From the NCBI GenBank assembly GCA_037501455.1, contig CM074865.1:37306501-37370500 (forward strand): 64,000 bases of DNA. The letters are read 5' to 3'. Shown here one piece after another: positions 47,286 through 58,204 of the stretch (its first letter is position 1; each line of letters begins with the position of its first letter). The notes under the pieces are model-generated. The model ran no database searches. It was not told the origin of the DNA and worked only from the letters and a program-made list of their open reading frames with translations. This stretch comes from Lantana camara. Its lineage: Eukaryota > Streptophyta > Magnoliopsida > Lamiales > Verbenaceae. The position numbers were made by a program, and so were the translations under genes.

Positions 47286-48290
47286 AATACGACTTTATAG
47301 TCTTTACTGCTAATACAATTACACTTGTATTATCCCCGAGCAGTAGTTGTGTGTTAGCCGTTTTTCAAACTTTCTGGTTAGTTTGAATCTTTGCAACAAC
47401 TTGCAAATACGGTTAGTTGATCTCAAGTTCACATACCAGGAGTCTGGTGAATTTTCAACTAAACATATACTCAACGAGTAAGATATCTTCATATCTTATC
47501 TAAACAGCGTAACAAATAGACAAACTAAATATTTTGGATAATTTCCTTTTCCAATACCCGTTACCACCGAAATAGAAACACTTTTCCATTGTCGGATTTG
47601 ACTTTCTATTTCTGAACCTTCTATTAGGAACTTTTCCTTTTTCTTTCTTCCACTTACTGCCTTTTTAGGCCGTGGATATTGATGTCTAATTAAAGAGAAC
47701 TTTTCCCTTAGTCTATATCACTCTTTCTGCCATATTGAGGTCGTTCATTGGTTTTAAAAAAAATTTATTTAAAATAATCTTGAACATTCAAATGACTTAG
47801 GCAGAGAGCATAGGATCGTATCATATCTGTTAAGATTGTTCCTTTAAGTACAGAAGCTTTCAATCTCATTCAGATCAGTTATCATATTCATAATATGATT
47901 CTGAATCGGTGATCCTTCAAACATCTTAATAACTAACAACCTTCTTCGTGGCTCGTACCTTTGTACGATTCTGTTTTCGAAACATGTTCTTATCAGTGGA
48001 CATCTCATGTATCTGATGCTCAAGAACATCTAAAACAGATGTCAGGATATAAGACTAGCCAGATCATCACACTTGATCCATTTAGAATAAGCGTCTTTCC
48101 AATCCTGACTGGTTGTAGTTTTCGAAATTTTCGGATAAGGTTCAGTGAGTACGTAAACTTTCTTGTCTCAACACGATGTTAAGATTCATTTCTTAATCAG
48201 CATAGTTGAACCCTTACTGGCCTATTTCCTTATAGACAAAATAGTTTGGAGTAGGCTAAGAGAGGTCGTAATTATAAAACTGAAATAAAT
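47286..48290 (-). pseudogene. gag: Copia E gag remnant
   Basis: 47844-48029 resembles Gag (RRLLVIKMFEGSPIQNHIMNM, as in the VQDHVL-M region of copia Gags). CFYFGGNGYWKRKL (near 47530-47583) is a ruined CCHC knuckle retaining only the first Cys. Confidence 0.7.
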
Positions 48291-49485
48291 AAAAAAATGC
48301 AAGTTATGATTATGTATTTCACTTTCTTCTGCGTCCAACCAATAAATGAAATCCACGTAAGCATTTTGATTTACGCAATGGTGACTTAACTAACTGCAGT
48401 TGACTCCCCGGAGGCGAGGTCGAAAACCGCTTAGAAAAGCAAGAACTATTCTTAATTAACATGTCATCTAGGTAACTCTTACCAAACAATGTTAATCTAC
48501 CACGTGAACCCTTGGCCTCTAAATAAATGTAACAGAGCTCCGAAGGGAGGTTAATACATTACTAAGTCAAGTGTGCACCATTACCTAGAAGTCCGTACGA
48601 GTAGGTCAAGACACTCCACGGAGGCGTGGTCGAGCTGACCTTCCCGTATTTCATTCTATCCATAGAAATCTAATCTTGTATACTGCGAATATATACCCGC
48701 CGAAGGGAGTAGTACATATTCACTATACTATAGACCGATAATGGAGGCCGTGAGAATCCAACTCTTTTCATCTCGCTCCCACTTGAATTTTTAAAAGGTG
48801 TGGATTATCTTTTGGTTATCTTATAATCACTTTTGGCGTCTTAATTTCGGAAGTAATTAATCTAATTAATACCCTCCCACTAGGATTATTAAATCATATT
48901 TATAATCCTAATAATAATATTTTAAGGCAATTTAATAACTATTTATTAATTAGGCCAAAAACTATTAATTTAATTATGCATCACGTCTAATCTATATTAA
49001 AAAATACTATTTAATCACATTAAATAAAATATGCATAATTAAAATATCATAATATCTCATATTATCATGATCACGCCATAAAATAAAATAATTAAGCATG
49101 CTTTCATATAATTATCACATAATTATCATGCTTAAAATTTTAAATGACACAAAATGAATATGTCATAAATTAAATCAATTAAGCATGCTGGTATAATTAT
49201 CACATAATTATCATGCTTAAAATAAATGGCATAAAGTAAACATGTTATAAATAAATTATCTCATAATTTAAATCATGTTTACTGATTCAGTAATTAACCA
49301 GGAAGATTATTGAAATCGATTCCCAGAAAATTACCATTCCACGTAAATTCCCAGGAAACACGGGAGGGGTTACAACGGTCCCACTTAAAAACCAGCCTCC
49401 TTTGACATAAGTTACGTGCACAGTAGTAGATTTAAAATTATGCATCGCATGTATCATAACAATGCATGTATATATCTAGAGCACG
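48291..49485 (-). other. Copia E untranslated leader with stem-loop motifs
   Basis: Non-coding. On the minus strand several short hairpins have loops with GCCTCCG or CCTTCGG: 48403-48421, 48535-48554, 48604-48640 (GGTCA...CCACG-CCTC-CGTGG...TGACC) and 48693-48713. The part from 48692 on is duplicated outside the left LTR. Confidence 0.65.
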
Positions 49486-49497
49486 GCTCTGATACCA
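49486..49497 (-). other. Copia E primer-binding site
   Basis: TGGTATCAGAGC on the minus strand, 2 bases from the 5' LTR end; initiator tRNA-Met type. Confidence 0.92.
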
Positions 49498-49499
49498 GT

Positions 49500-51718
49500 T
49501 GCTGGGAGGCGGGCCCAGAACAGTAGCTGTCCGTGACCACATTTTAAAATGTTTTAGTATAATACAAGTATTAAAATATTTCTAAAACATTTTAATACAA
49601 TAGTGGAAGACTAGCCGGATCTACTCAAGTATATACATGCAATTGACAATAAATTTTAAATCACTTAAGCAGATAAATATCTAACATGCAATTAACACTT
49701 AAGAGCACATAATTTATCATGCTTAAAATAAAATAACTGAAAACTATTACCGTACTGCAATCATGGCTATCTAACGGCATTTTTCCAGCTTCTGAATTCA
49801 CCTCCTGAGAACCCGATCTCCTCGTGAAACCGGCAGAGCTTCCCTGCAATAACCCCAGGGACACCCTCGGAGTGTGGGCTCCGAAAGTATTTCTCTAAAT
49901 ACTTAGAGAAAGTAAAACTTTAAACTAAAAACCCTTTTCAAGGTTTATTCTCCCTAAATCAGGCGTTTTATACAAACACCTAATTAAAATTAATTCCAAA
50001 ATCAGTCGGAATAAACTGGGAGAAAATGGGACTTGATTTCAAAGCCAAAGTTTGGCCAAAACTATCCCAAAACTGAATGAGAAATGAGGGAGGGGGGTCA
50101 GCCTATTTATAGGCAAAAACCCTAGGGCAAAACGGTCATTTTGGATACAAAAGCAAGGGCAAAATAGTCATTTCACAACCCACTTGCGTAGGCAACTTGG
50201 ACACGCAAACCAAGGTGGCCACGTCGTAGATCTCTCCACCACGAATCCAAAGCCGCCGAGAATGCGCCGTTTGGAGCCCGCACGCGCCCACACGTGCCGC
50301 TTAAAGGCGGCGTCTGTAATGTACCCTCTGCTAGGGTTTGGGGCAGACGTGGCCGGTTCTCGTGCGGCCACGTGTCCGGGGTCGGTCCGACCCGGAACCG
50401 GACCCAGTCCAACCCTATCCGGGACCCCGAATCGTTGACTGCCCCGTGACCCGTTGACCGACCTATTCCGGCCAAATCCGGACCGTTGCTCTACGGCTAC
50501 GTGGTGCAATCTGGGCCGCACACGTGGCGTGCCATGCGGCTGCCCAGTCAGCGCCACATGGGACCCGCTTGCTGACGTGGCCTGCCACGTCATCATCGAA
50601 ATATATATATATATATTTTTTCGATGAAAATTTTATTTTCTTCAAAATAAAATTCCGGGTATTTCCAACTCTTTGGAACTTTAATTAATTTTCTTAAAAT
50701 AAATTTCTTGGCTATTTTCAAACACTTTGAAAAATCATTTCTCTTTCTCCTTTTAATATTTTCTCTTTGGGTTTTCAATTGGGGCTTGCAGGGGGACCTG
50801 CAGGACTAATTAATTTTAACTCCAAACGGATTAATATATTATCATCCCATGATAATAATTAATTACCGTTTAACAATATTTAATTCCACTAAATAAATAT
50901 TGTTGCACTCTAAAATTAATTAAATTATTCACGAATTTTTCGATCTAGAATAATTTCGCATTTTACTCCTCTGTGTAGATATCCATGAAAAATAAATTAC
51001 AACTACTATCATTTATTTTTCATCTCTAATTTGAAATTTATTGATTCGCCTTAAGTTCAAATTCTCTGTATGTGAAACACATTCAACATACAACTTCGGT
51101 GACGTTATCACGCGAAGTGCTTTGTCCAAAGTCTTAATTCGAACTTTTGCAAATCTATTTCAAGGATATCTTTTACCTTCCAACAAGGCCACAAATTCCT
51201 CGATCAATATAACTCTTTAGCACATTTCATGTTGTCACCGAATCATACAAAGTATTTTGGCCACCCGTTACCGAGACCTCACTTCGAGCATGTTACATTG
51301 ACTAACACTACATGCCTAAAGCCGAAATATTATCAGGATTAAGAGTACAATGCTTCCTGAGATTTTTTTCTTTTTAGATAGCAGTATAAAATGAATTATC
51401 TCAGTGGTCCAGTTCGATGTTTCCAAACCTATTGAAAATCATCAACGTGTTATAATTGGAATCACCATTCCCTATGACGAAAGACTAATCATCTTATATA
51501 ACCACGTTATAGTCTTGATAAGAACATATTCTTATCTTACTGACTAGAACTTTAATGACACGTGATTTCGGTATTCAAAGTCTTTTCCTATGAAACACAT
51601 TTCATATAAGAATACCATCACACGCCATTAATTATTAATATGTGAAATATTCACAACTCGCTGTATATTCAGTTTAATTAATTCAATAAATTGAATTTTC
51701 AGGGCACTATTCCCAACA
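49500..51718 (-). repeat. Copia E LTR, right copy (5' LTR)
   Basis: 2219 bp, collinear with 42356-44576 with scattered substitutions. The TATA box is at 50104-50111. The 20-base ACGT palindrome of the left copy has one change here (GACGTGGCCTGCCACGTC at 50574-50591). As the 5' LTR it would drive transcription leftward. Confidence 0.93.
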
Positions 51719-52247
51719 TTAATCACATCATTGACTCGTGAGATATTTCCTAATCTGGAAGTTTCTATTTCCTGAAATAGAAACTTCCTTTCCCATTTAG
51801 GAATGTTCCCACACGGGGCACCTCAGTGAACTTACTTATTGAAGTAAGCACCCTCATGTATCACGCACGTATCAACTATACACTTTGCACCTCCATGAAA
51901 CAAGGTGGTCCTTCTTAAGGGCGTGATCCCACAAGCAAGCCTTAGAGGAGTCAGGTTGACACTCCCACTGTCTGTAGGACTCATCGGCTTGGAGTATTTT
52001 ACTAATCATGACTTATGTGATATAGGGCTCGTTTCATGAACCAGTTCACCTTAATGGTAGAGTCCTAAAGTCATCAGGATTAGGGGAGTTCTCATACATG
52101 CACAACTAAAGTAAACGCATACCAAACAAGAGCATATAAAGAAGTGTTGCCTCAATTCGTTATTTCATTCAAAGATTGTTTGTGATTACAATAACGAAAA
52201 GCACAAAGCGGATATACAATCGGCTTTCTAGGGCACTATTCCTAACA
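51719..52247 (-). repeat. Inverted fragment of copia A LTR
   Basis: The reverse complement of about 4555-5083, ending at the LTR terminus CCTAACA. The 15-bp-arm hairpin is perfect here (51757-51788). The copia E LTR interrupts the left side; the right side is the genuine LTR edge against a gypsy LTR, so a second copia A-family insertion once lay here. Confidence 0.9.
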
Positions 52248-54546
52248 TCAGCTCCAAAGCAAGAAAGAAAAAGGAAACTCGTCACTATTCACACCATGGC
52301 ATTCTTGAGCTCATATCTTCTTCATCCTTCATCCAATTCATGAGGTAAGCTTAGATTCTTGTTCTCCATCTTCTTGTCGTTGTTTTTATCCATTAATTTT
52401 GGATTTTGAGCTTATATAGATGGAGATATGGATTATGATATGAATAGTGTGAATAGTAAGGGTTCTGTGTTCATTTGATGATTCAAGCATGTATCCTTGT
52501 GAATTCTTTTGGTCTAATGCATGATAAATGATCCTAAGGCATCCTTATATATTTTTATTAGATGGTAGTTGGGGATTTATGAAGATACCATTAATGAACT
52601 TTGGAGCTTTTGTATGAACATGAACTTGTATAACCTTCTTGCACTTGTCTCTTGCTTGTGCTGCCATTATGATCAGTTTTAGGACCTGTTCTTGAGGTGT
52701 TTTTGGGTTAGAATCGGACTTTAGGAAGTTTGGGGGCCTTTACCCATCGAATCTCAGCTTTTCCTCCATTGTTCTAGCTCTAGGGGAGGCCTAACAGCCG
52801 TTACCCCCAAGGGCCTAATGGCCATTACTCAAGTCAGGAGCTCAAGTACTTCCTAACGGCTGTTGGACTTTCGCAGGCCAATATTCCTAATGGTCATTAC
52901 CTTTCCAAACATTCTCCGATTAACCTTAAATTTTAATGTAAGAACCTCTTTGAGTCTAGTGTATTCTCCAATTAGAATCACGTCAATATCCTTTCTAGTT
53001 TGTGAGTTATAACCGTTTCAATTTCGTGTCGCCATTTTACCGAAACACTGCACTCATCCAACTTCGAGCCTACGCCATTTTCTCATCGCTTTGAACCACG
53101 ATTAGAGCCATATATCGTTGGAAAGATCTGTTTGTTTAGTTTTATACACAATAAACAAAACACCATTTTAACTTCTAGAACTCTAGATATTCCCATTTTT
53201 CTACAGCTTGTGCATTTCCAAAAACTGTTAGCTTTTACCATAATCCATTTCCTTGCGCTCCTTTCACTTCCTTGACTTCCGTATATGTTTAAATTGATCT
53301 CTTTTGCTTCAAACTTGTATCTATGATATTATTGGCTTATTGAATGATATGCTCTGATATTTTTATGAATTTTATGGTTTGATTTACGGGGTGTAAACAT
53401 GATTTTTGTGCATGAACGTTTAAATGCTATAATGTGACCTTCTTGGCAACCCTTGCATTCCTTATGTGTTTAATGGATTCCTTTCACCTCTAATTGATTC
53501 ATATGTATTGTTAACATACATTATAACTTGTTATAAATTGAATATTGAATGAACCATTGATATTGAATGAAAGAATGATAACGAACGGGCACGATCTATT
53601 CGAGAAAAGAGTAATTGAATCGTTTATGTGTATAAGTGGCATTAATTGTGCACATGAACATCTTCATAGAACATTGTTATTTTTTATGCATGTCATATAA
53701 CTTTAATGCATTGTCGTGCATCATATATGGTTCATATGGAGTCTTAAGTCTCACGAATGCACCGCATTTTCTTTTGTACAGTTTTTTCGAGGGCCGAGAC
53801 GTGTTGGGTTCATAGGCTACCTTCAAGTTTTTCTTTCTCTTGGTATTGTTCGGTAAGGTGTAACCAGGTGGGTTTCTCTTCTATTAGTTAAAAATTGACC
53901 CGATATATCCCAATGTATAAGCTTTTGGCCAAAGTACTATATATATATATATATATATCGAGTCTTTTCAAAGAGTCAATGATTTAACGTTAAAGTCCTT
54001 TTCTTTGAAATGAATCCTTACCCACTCTTTGGCGAGATCAGTGATCACAATGAATGAGGGCCCTAGGACTAAGTGTACTTGGCTCTCTGGGGAAGCATGG
54101 GCTGACTGTGATCCCCGTGCACTAGTTCCAACACATGACGGTGATACCGGCCCTCGCTAGGAGATTAGCGAGGAATGGGAACCGGGACTTTGGGGAGTCA
54201 TGAACTTCACTGGCCATAATAAATGGGTGGACGGGTCTGTGGCCGAATCCGTCCACTAACCGTAGGAAAAGGGGTAATTGATTATGCATGAATGAATGAT
54301 TATGAATGATTATGAATAAATGAATGAATGAATGTTGTGTGATCGCTAAGAAATGAATAAATAAATAATGCACACACAAGGAGAAGGTTGGAGAATTCGC
54401 CCACTCGTCGGGCTCACTTAATGTCCTAATGAATGAATGAAAGAATTGATTGTTGTAATCCCATGTGTTGTTTTTCTTTGTTTACACCCGTTTGGGAAAT
54501 GTTTCAAAACCTCGTACGCGATTATAGCTTGCATGTGTATGTGTTT
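52248..54546 (+). repeat. Truncated gypsy LTR I, related to the LARD2 LTR
   Basis: Several blocks match the LARD2 LTR order: CTTCATCCAATTCATGAG/GTAAGC (donor-like, GT begins at 52345), ATGGTTCATATGGAGTCTTA, GATACCGGCCCTCGCTAGGAG, GCTTGCATGTGTATGT. Short palindromes at the expected place are TAACAGCCGTTA (52792-52803) and TAATGGCCATTA (52816-52827). Both termini are missing. No coding. Confidence 0.75.
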
Positions 54547-57500
54547 TTTAGCACCCCGTACGGTAACTCACAAAATCCCCCGCACCTAAGCCCAATCCAC
54601 ATGCGAGATGGGAAACCCATACATGAACCAAGAAGAGGCGAACGGGAGACAGACAGACACACACCTAAGCTAGGCGGAACGTAGTAGGTGACGGGTTCAA
54701 CTAGCATAAATACCTAATCTTGAATAAAAAAAATAAACATAAATCAATAATGCAAACGGGTTCAAACTGTTTCCTAGAAGCTTGTCCCGAAAATTCAATT
54801 ACATAAAATAAACAATACAAACATTCGTGCTTATAAAAATTTAGAAACATATGAAATGCAACAGACTCGAATGAAACAAAAGACACGACAGACTCTAAGG
54901 ACTCGACACACGCCATCTAGCTCGAACTCACGCAACACCTGCACACTAAAAACAATGGGGAGGGAGAGGGGTCAGTCACACTAACTGAGTGAGGGACTAC
55001 CGTCACACGCTACATACGTGTAGAAGGAGCAAACCACGTACAAATCATAGTATTCGTGAACTCAAGGATAGTTTTTGCACACTAAAACATTTGCCGGTGA
55101 TACATACATATAAGGGTTTTTTTCTCAAAACAGAATAAAACATAACTTAACAAATTTTGTAACGCCCCAGCTTTCGGACTTTCAGGTACGCACGCTACGT
55201 GTGAGTTTTGAGAGTTAGAAATTATTCCAATTCTTTCATTTACTAAAATTATATGCTACATGATAATTTTATGAATTATATTTCTAAATGTTTATATGAA
55301 ATCTATATAAATGTGAGAATTATTTCATGCAATTTATGTAATTGGTACGTGACTTTAATTGTTGAACATGATTTAATTGTTGCATGTCCTTGATTGATCA
55401 TTTTCCCTAATTTGAGGACTCAATTGCATGAAAAATTATTTGAACCAAAGTGATCATTTATTATGAGATAGGACTTGATTGCATTACTTAATAATTTGAG
55501 GGACTTGATTGCACTTTGAACCATTCCATCCTTTTAATTGTTGCATATCACATAGAGCTTCTCATTCTCATTTTATACAACATACAAACTTTGCTCCTTG
55601 CTTCCATTCTTGGCTCGATCAAAACCCCCAAGTGAAGGGAGAAGAGATTTCACCAATTCAAGCTAATTTTCTAGAGAAATTGCATGCTTTGAAGCTTAAT
55701 AATCATCTCAACTCCATCTCTTTTCCTTCTTCTCTCATCATAAGTTATAGATGGGATATTTGGTTGAATTTTGAATTTTCTGTGAAGCTAGGGTTTATCA
55801 ATTTATTGGATAATTTGATTAGTTGTTGTTGGAGACATGAATACATGCTTCTAACTTGAATTTATGTATGAATTCTTGGGATTTATGCACTTGGTTGATG
55901 AACTTGCATATGGGTTTGATATTGATGATTTTTTATGATCAAGCATGACAGGAGTGTTTATATTGGATTTTATTAACCATAAGTATGCTAAAGTGTATAT
56001 TTCATGATTTGTATGCATTTGGGATTGGTATTTGCTCATTTGTTAATGTTGAGTTTTGGTTCGAGTTGTTCCCCTGTTATGATCTGTTTTCTGCTGCATC
56101 TGCATAACGGGAACGGCCCTTCCCATCCCAGTTCATTCTGGGAACAGCCGTTCCCACCTCTGATAGGTTTGGTGCGCGAGACTGGGAACGACCCTTCCCA
56201 GTTTTGGCTTATAGCCGGAACGGTCGTTCCCAGCCCAAAAACCTTACAGACACGCGGGATTAAATCAGGGAGCCAGGAACGGCCCTTCCCATTCCATGTT
56301 CAAACCCGAAACGGCAGTTCCCATGCTCCAGGGGATTTTCTGATTTTTCTGCATAAAAATTAACTTTTCAAATCCGTTTCTAAGGCCCTAATTGATCGAT
56401 ACGTGTTTTTATATGCTCATTTTATGCATGAAAATGATCATGACACTCCATAATTGCTAATGCACATTATATTGCTTTGTGGTTACGCCGTTGGTCTTAA
56501 TTGGTTCATTTGAGTCGTGTCTCACGTACACTTGTCTTTCTTGTATAAACCAGCTTCCTGGTGACGAGGACCAGGCTCCGTAGGCCATATCCTTGCTCTT
56601 ATTTTGTCCGCACAAGTGAGGTTTAATTTCTAGATACATAGAAACCCTATAACCCTTATGTGAACTTTTCGGCCAAAATGTATATATATCTGTAAGCTCT
56701 TTAAAACCTCAAATGATTGTAATGAAATGACCGTTTTGGCGAGTATATTGTACTGCACTGTGGGCCCGAGGGTAGTGTATTGAGCCAACCGAGAAAGTAA
56801 GGGCTGACGGGTAACTCTTGCACTATTCTCACCATTTTGGGATGACCCCTGAATCCACCAGGAGGTTTGGTGGAGGAAGGAATCCCGGGCATGGGATTCA
56901 TGTACCCGATGCTCACCATGACTGGATGGTTGGGCCTTGCAACCCCACCATCACCCGAAGGAAAGAAGGGTTCATGAAATTGCTAATTGATTGCACTATA
57001 AATACTTGCGTGATCACTTAACCAATTAAAACTCTCATGATTGTTCACTGTCGGAGTAAAGGTTGGAGAATTGCCCTCACTCTCTGGGCCACTGATTACA
57101 TGAAATTGATTAAATTGTTAAACTTGATAGTTGTAATCTCGGGCGATGGCTTATATTGTTATTGAATTTATATTGTTATTTCACTAAAACTTTACCCGAG
57201 ATTATGACCTGTGTGGTAATTACGCTTATATGTATCTATACCCCTCAATCAGTCCTTCATAGACTGATGCCTCCACCTTTCAGGTTTTGCAGGTGCGTGC
57301 TAGGTGGGAATTAGAGTCGAGTTGAGTCTTTAATTTGGTTCTAGCACACTACATGTTCATGTTATTGATGCATATGTATACTTATGACATGTTATGAGTT
57401 TTGGGAATTATTGTACAGTTATGGTCATGATGGCACGTAGTAGAAAGTATGAACATTTGTTGCAAACTTTACTGCTTATTGGAAATAATTATGCTTCCGC

Positions 57501-57898
57501 TCTAATCGTGTGTATTGATTTAATTGGTTTGGGGTTAGTCCCGCCTAGCTATTGTCGTTTTTTTTATTGTCTCCCATTCGCTATAGCTTTAGTTCATGTA
57601 TGGATTGTCCGTTTCATATGTGAATTGAACTATAGTACGGGGGATGTGGCTACCTCGCGTTCCGGGTGCTACAAATTCTTACGTGGCAATTTATCAAATC
57701 ATACCAAATCTTATCAAATCATTTCATATCTTAACTTATACTTTCAAAAGATCCATATTTTAACTTAGTTATAAGTCTATCCCAGTTTCACGAACTTTAA
57801 CAAAACATAAATACATAACTCGGCGGGTATGAGTACCAAATCTAATCCTGGGCTCCTCATACTATTTATAACATAGCAAATTAAATGAAAACACAACA
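54547..57898 (-). repeat. Gypsy LTR J in two pieces (54547-55157 and 57674-57898)
   Basis: TTTAGCACCCCGTACGG is a diverged LTR 3' edge on the minus strand (TGTAGCACCCC elsewhere). AGGCGAACGGGAGACA, CTAAGCTAGGCGGA and the TCAGT/ACTGA stem-loop (54972-54988) place it among the Tekay-type LTRs. It is interrupted by the solo LTR at 55158-57673 and cut at 57898 by another LTR edge. Confidence 0.75.
55158..57673 (+). repeat. Solo gypsy-type LTR
   Basis: 2516 bp, TGTAACGCCCC to GGGTGCTACA, with no PPT before or PBS after it, flanked by AATTT (55153-55157) and AATTC (57674-57678), a target duplication with one mismatch. GGAACGG...TTCCC-type palindromes lie at about 56106-56330 and a perfect 7-bp stem-loop ATCAGTC/GACTGAT at 57248-57268. 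The end carries CTCCCATTCGCTATAG. It resembles the LARD1 LTR in layout. Confidence 0.85.
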
Positions 57899-58204
57899 TG
57901 TAGCACCCCGAGCGGTGGCACCACATCCCCCGCACTATAGCTCGACTCGTGTAACGAAACAAGGACTCCGCACACGCATCAAACCATAGCGAACAGGAGA
58001 TAAACAAAATCAAAGCCTAGGCTAGGTAGTCTAGACCCTAATACAAAGTGCGCAACAAAAATCAAAAGCAAGTGCGGAAGCAACGAGATCCATACAAACA
58101 TGCATATCATGAGCAACATTTAAATCAAACATACATGTTAAGCCACCATGGCCAATTTAAATCACATAATTTCTCCAAATTCAAGGTCATGCTCATATAT
58201 AAAT
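57899..58204 (-). repeat. Gypsy LTR 3' edge fragment K
   Basis: TGTAGCACCCCGAGCGGTGG then CATCCCCCGCACTATAG, AGCGAACAGGAGA and CTAGGCTAGG: 306 bp of a minus-strand LTR end, cut by LTR L. Confidence 0.75.

Larger units (their letters stand above)
41547..51718 (-). mobile_element. Ty1/copia retrotransposon E in tandem form
   Basis: Read on the minus strand: LTR (49500-51718), PBS, leader, decayed gag-pol, PPT, LTR (42356-44576), then again PBS and about 800 bp of leader to 41547. The segments 41547-42355 and 48692-49499 are near-identical. A normal element would have flanking host DNA after its 3' LTR, so this is a partial tandem, as produced by recombination between LTRs of two copies. It abuts a fragment of the copia A LTR at 51719. 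Confidence 0.88.

Noticed and set aside
50168..50596. 142-codon frame in the copia E LTR, with a relative at 43170-43502
   Set aside because: GC-rich U3 promoter DNA with ACGT motifs; the frame is not kept between the two LTR copies.
55509..55859. 116-codon frame in the solo LTR
   Set aside because: AT-rich LTR sequence matching the exon-like part of other LTRs; no domain and no conservation of the frame in relatives.
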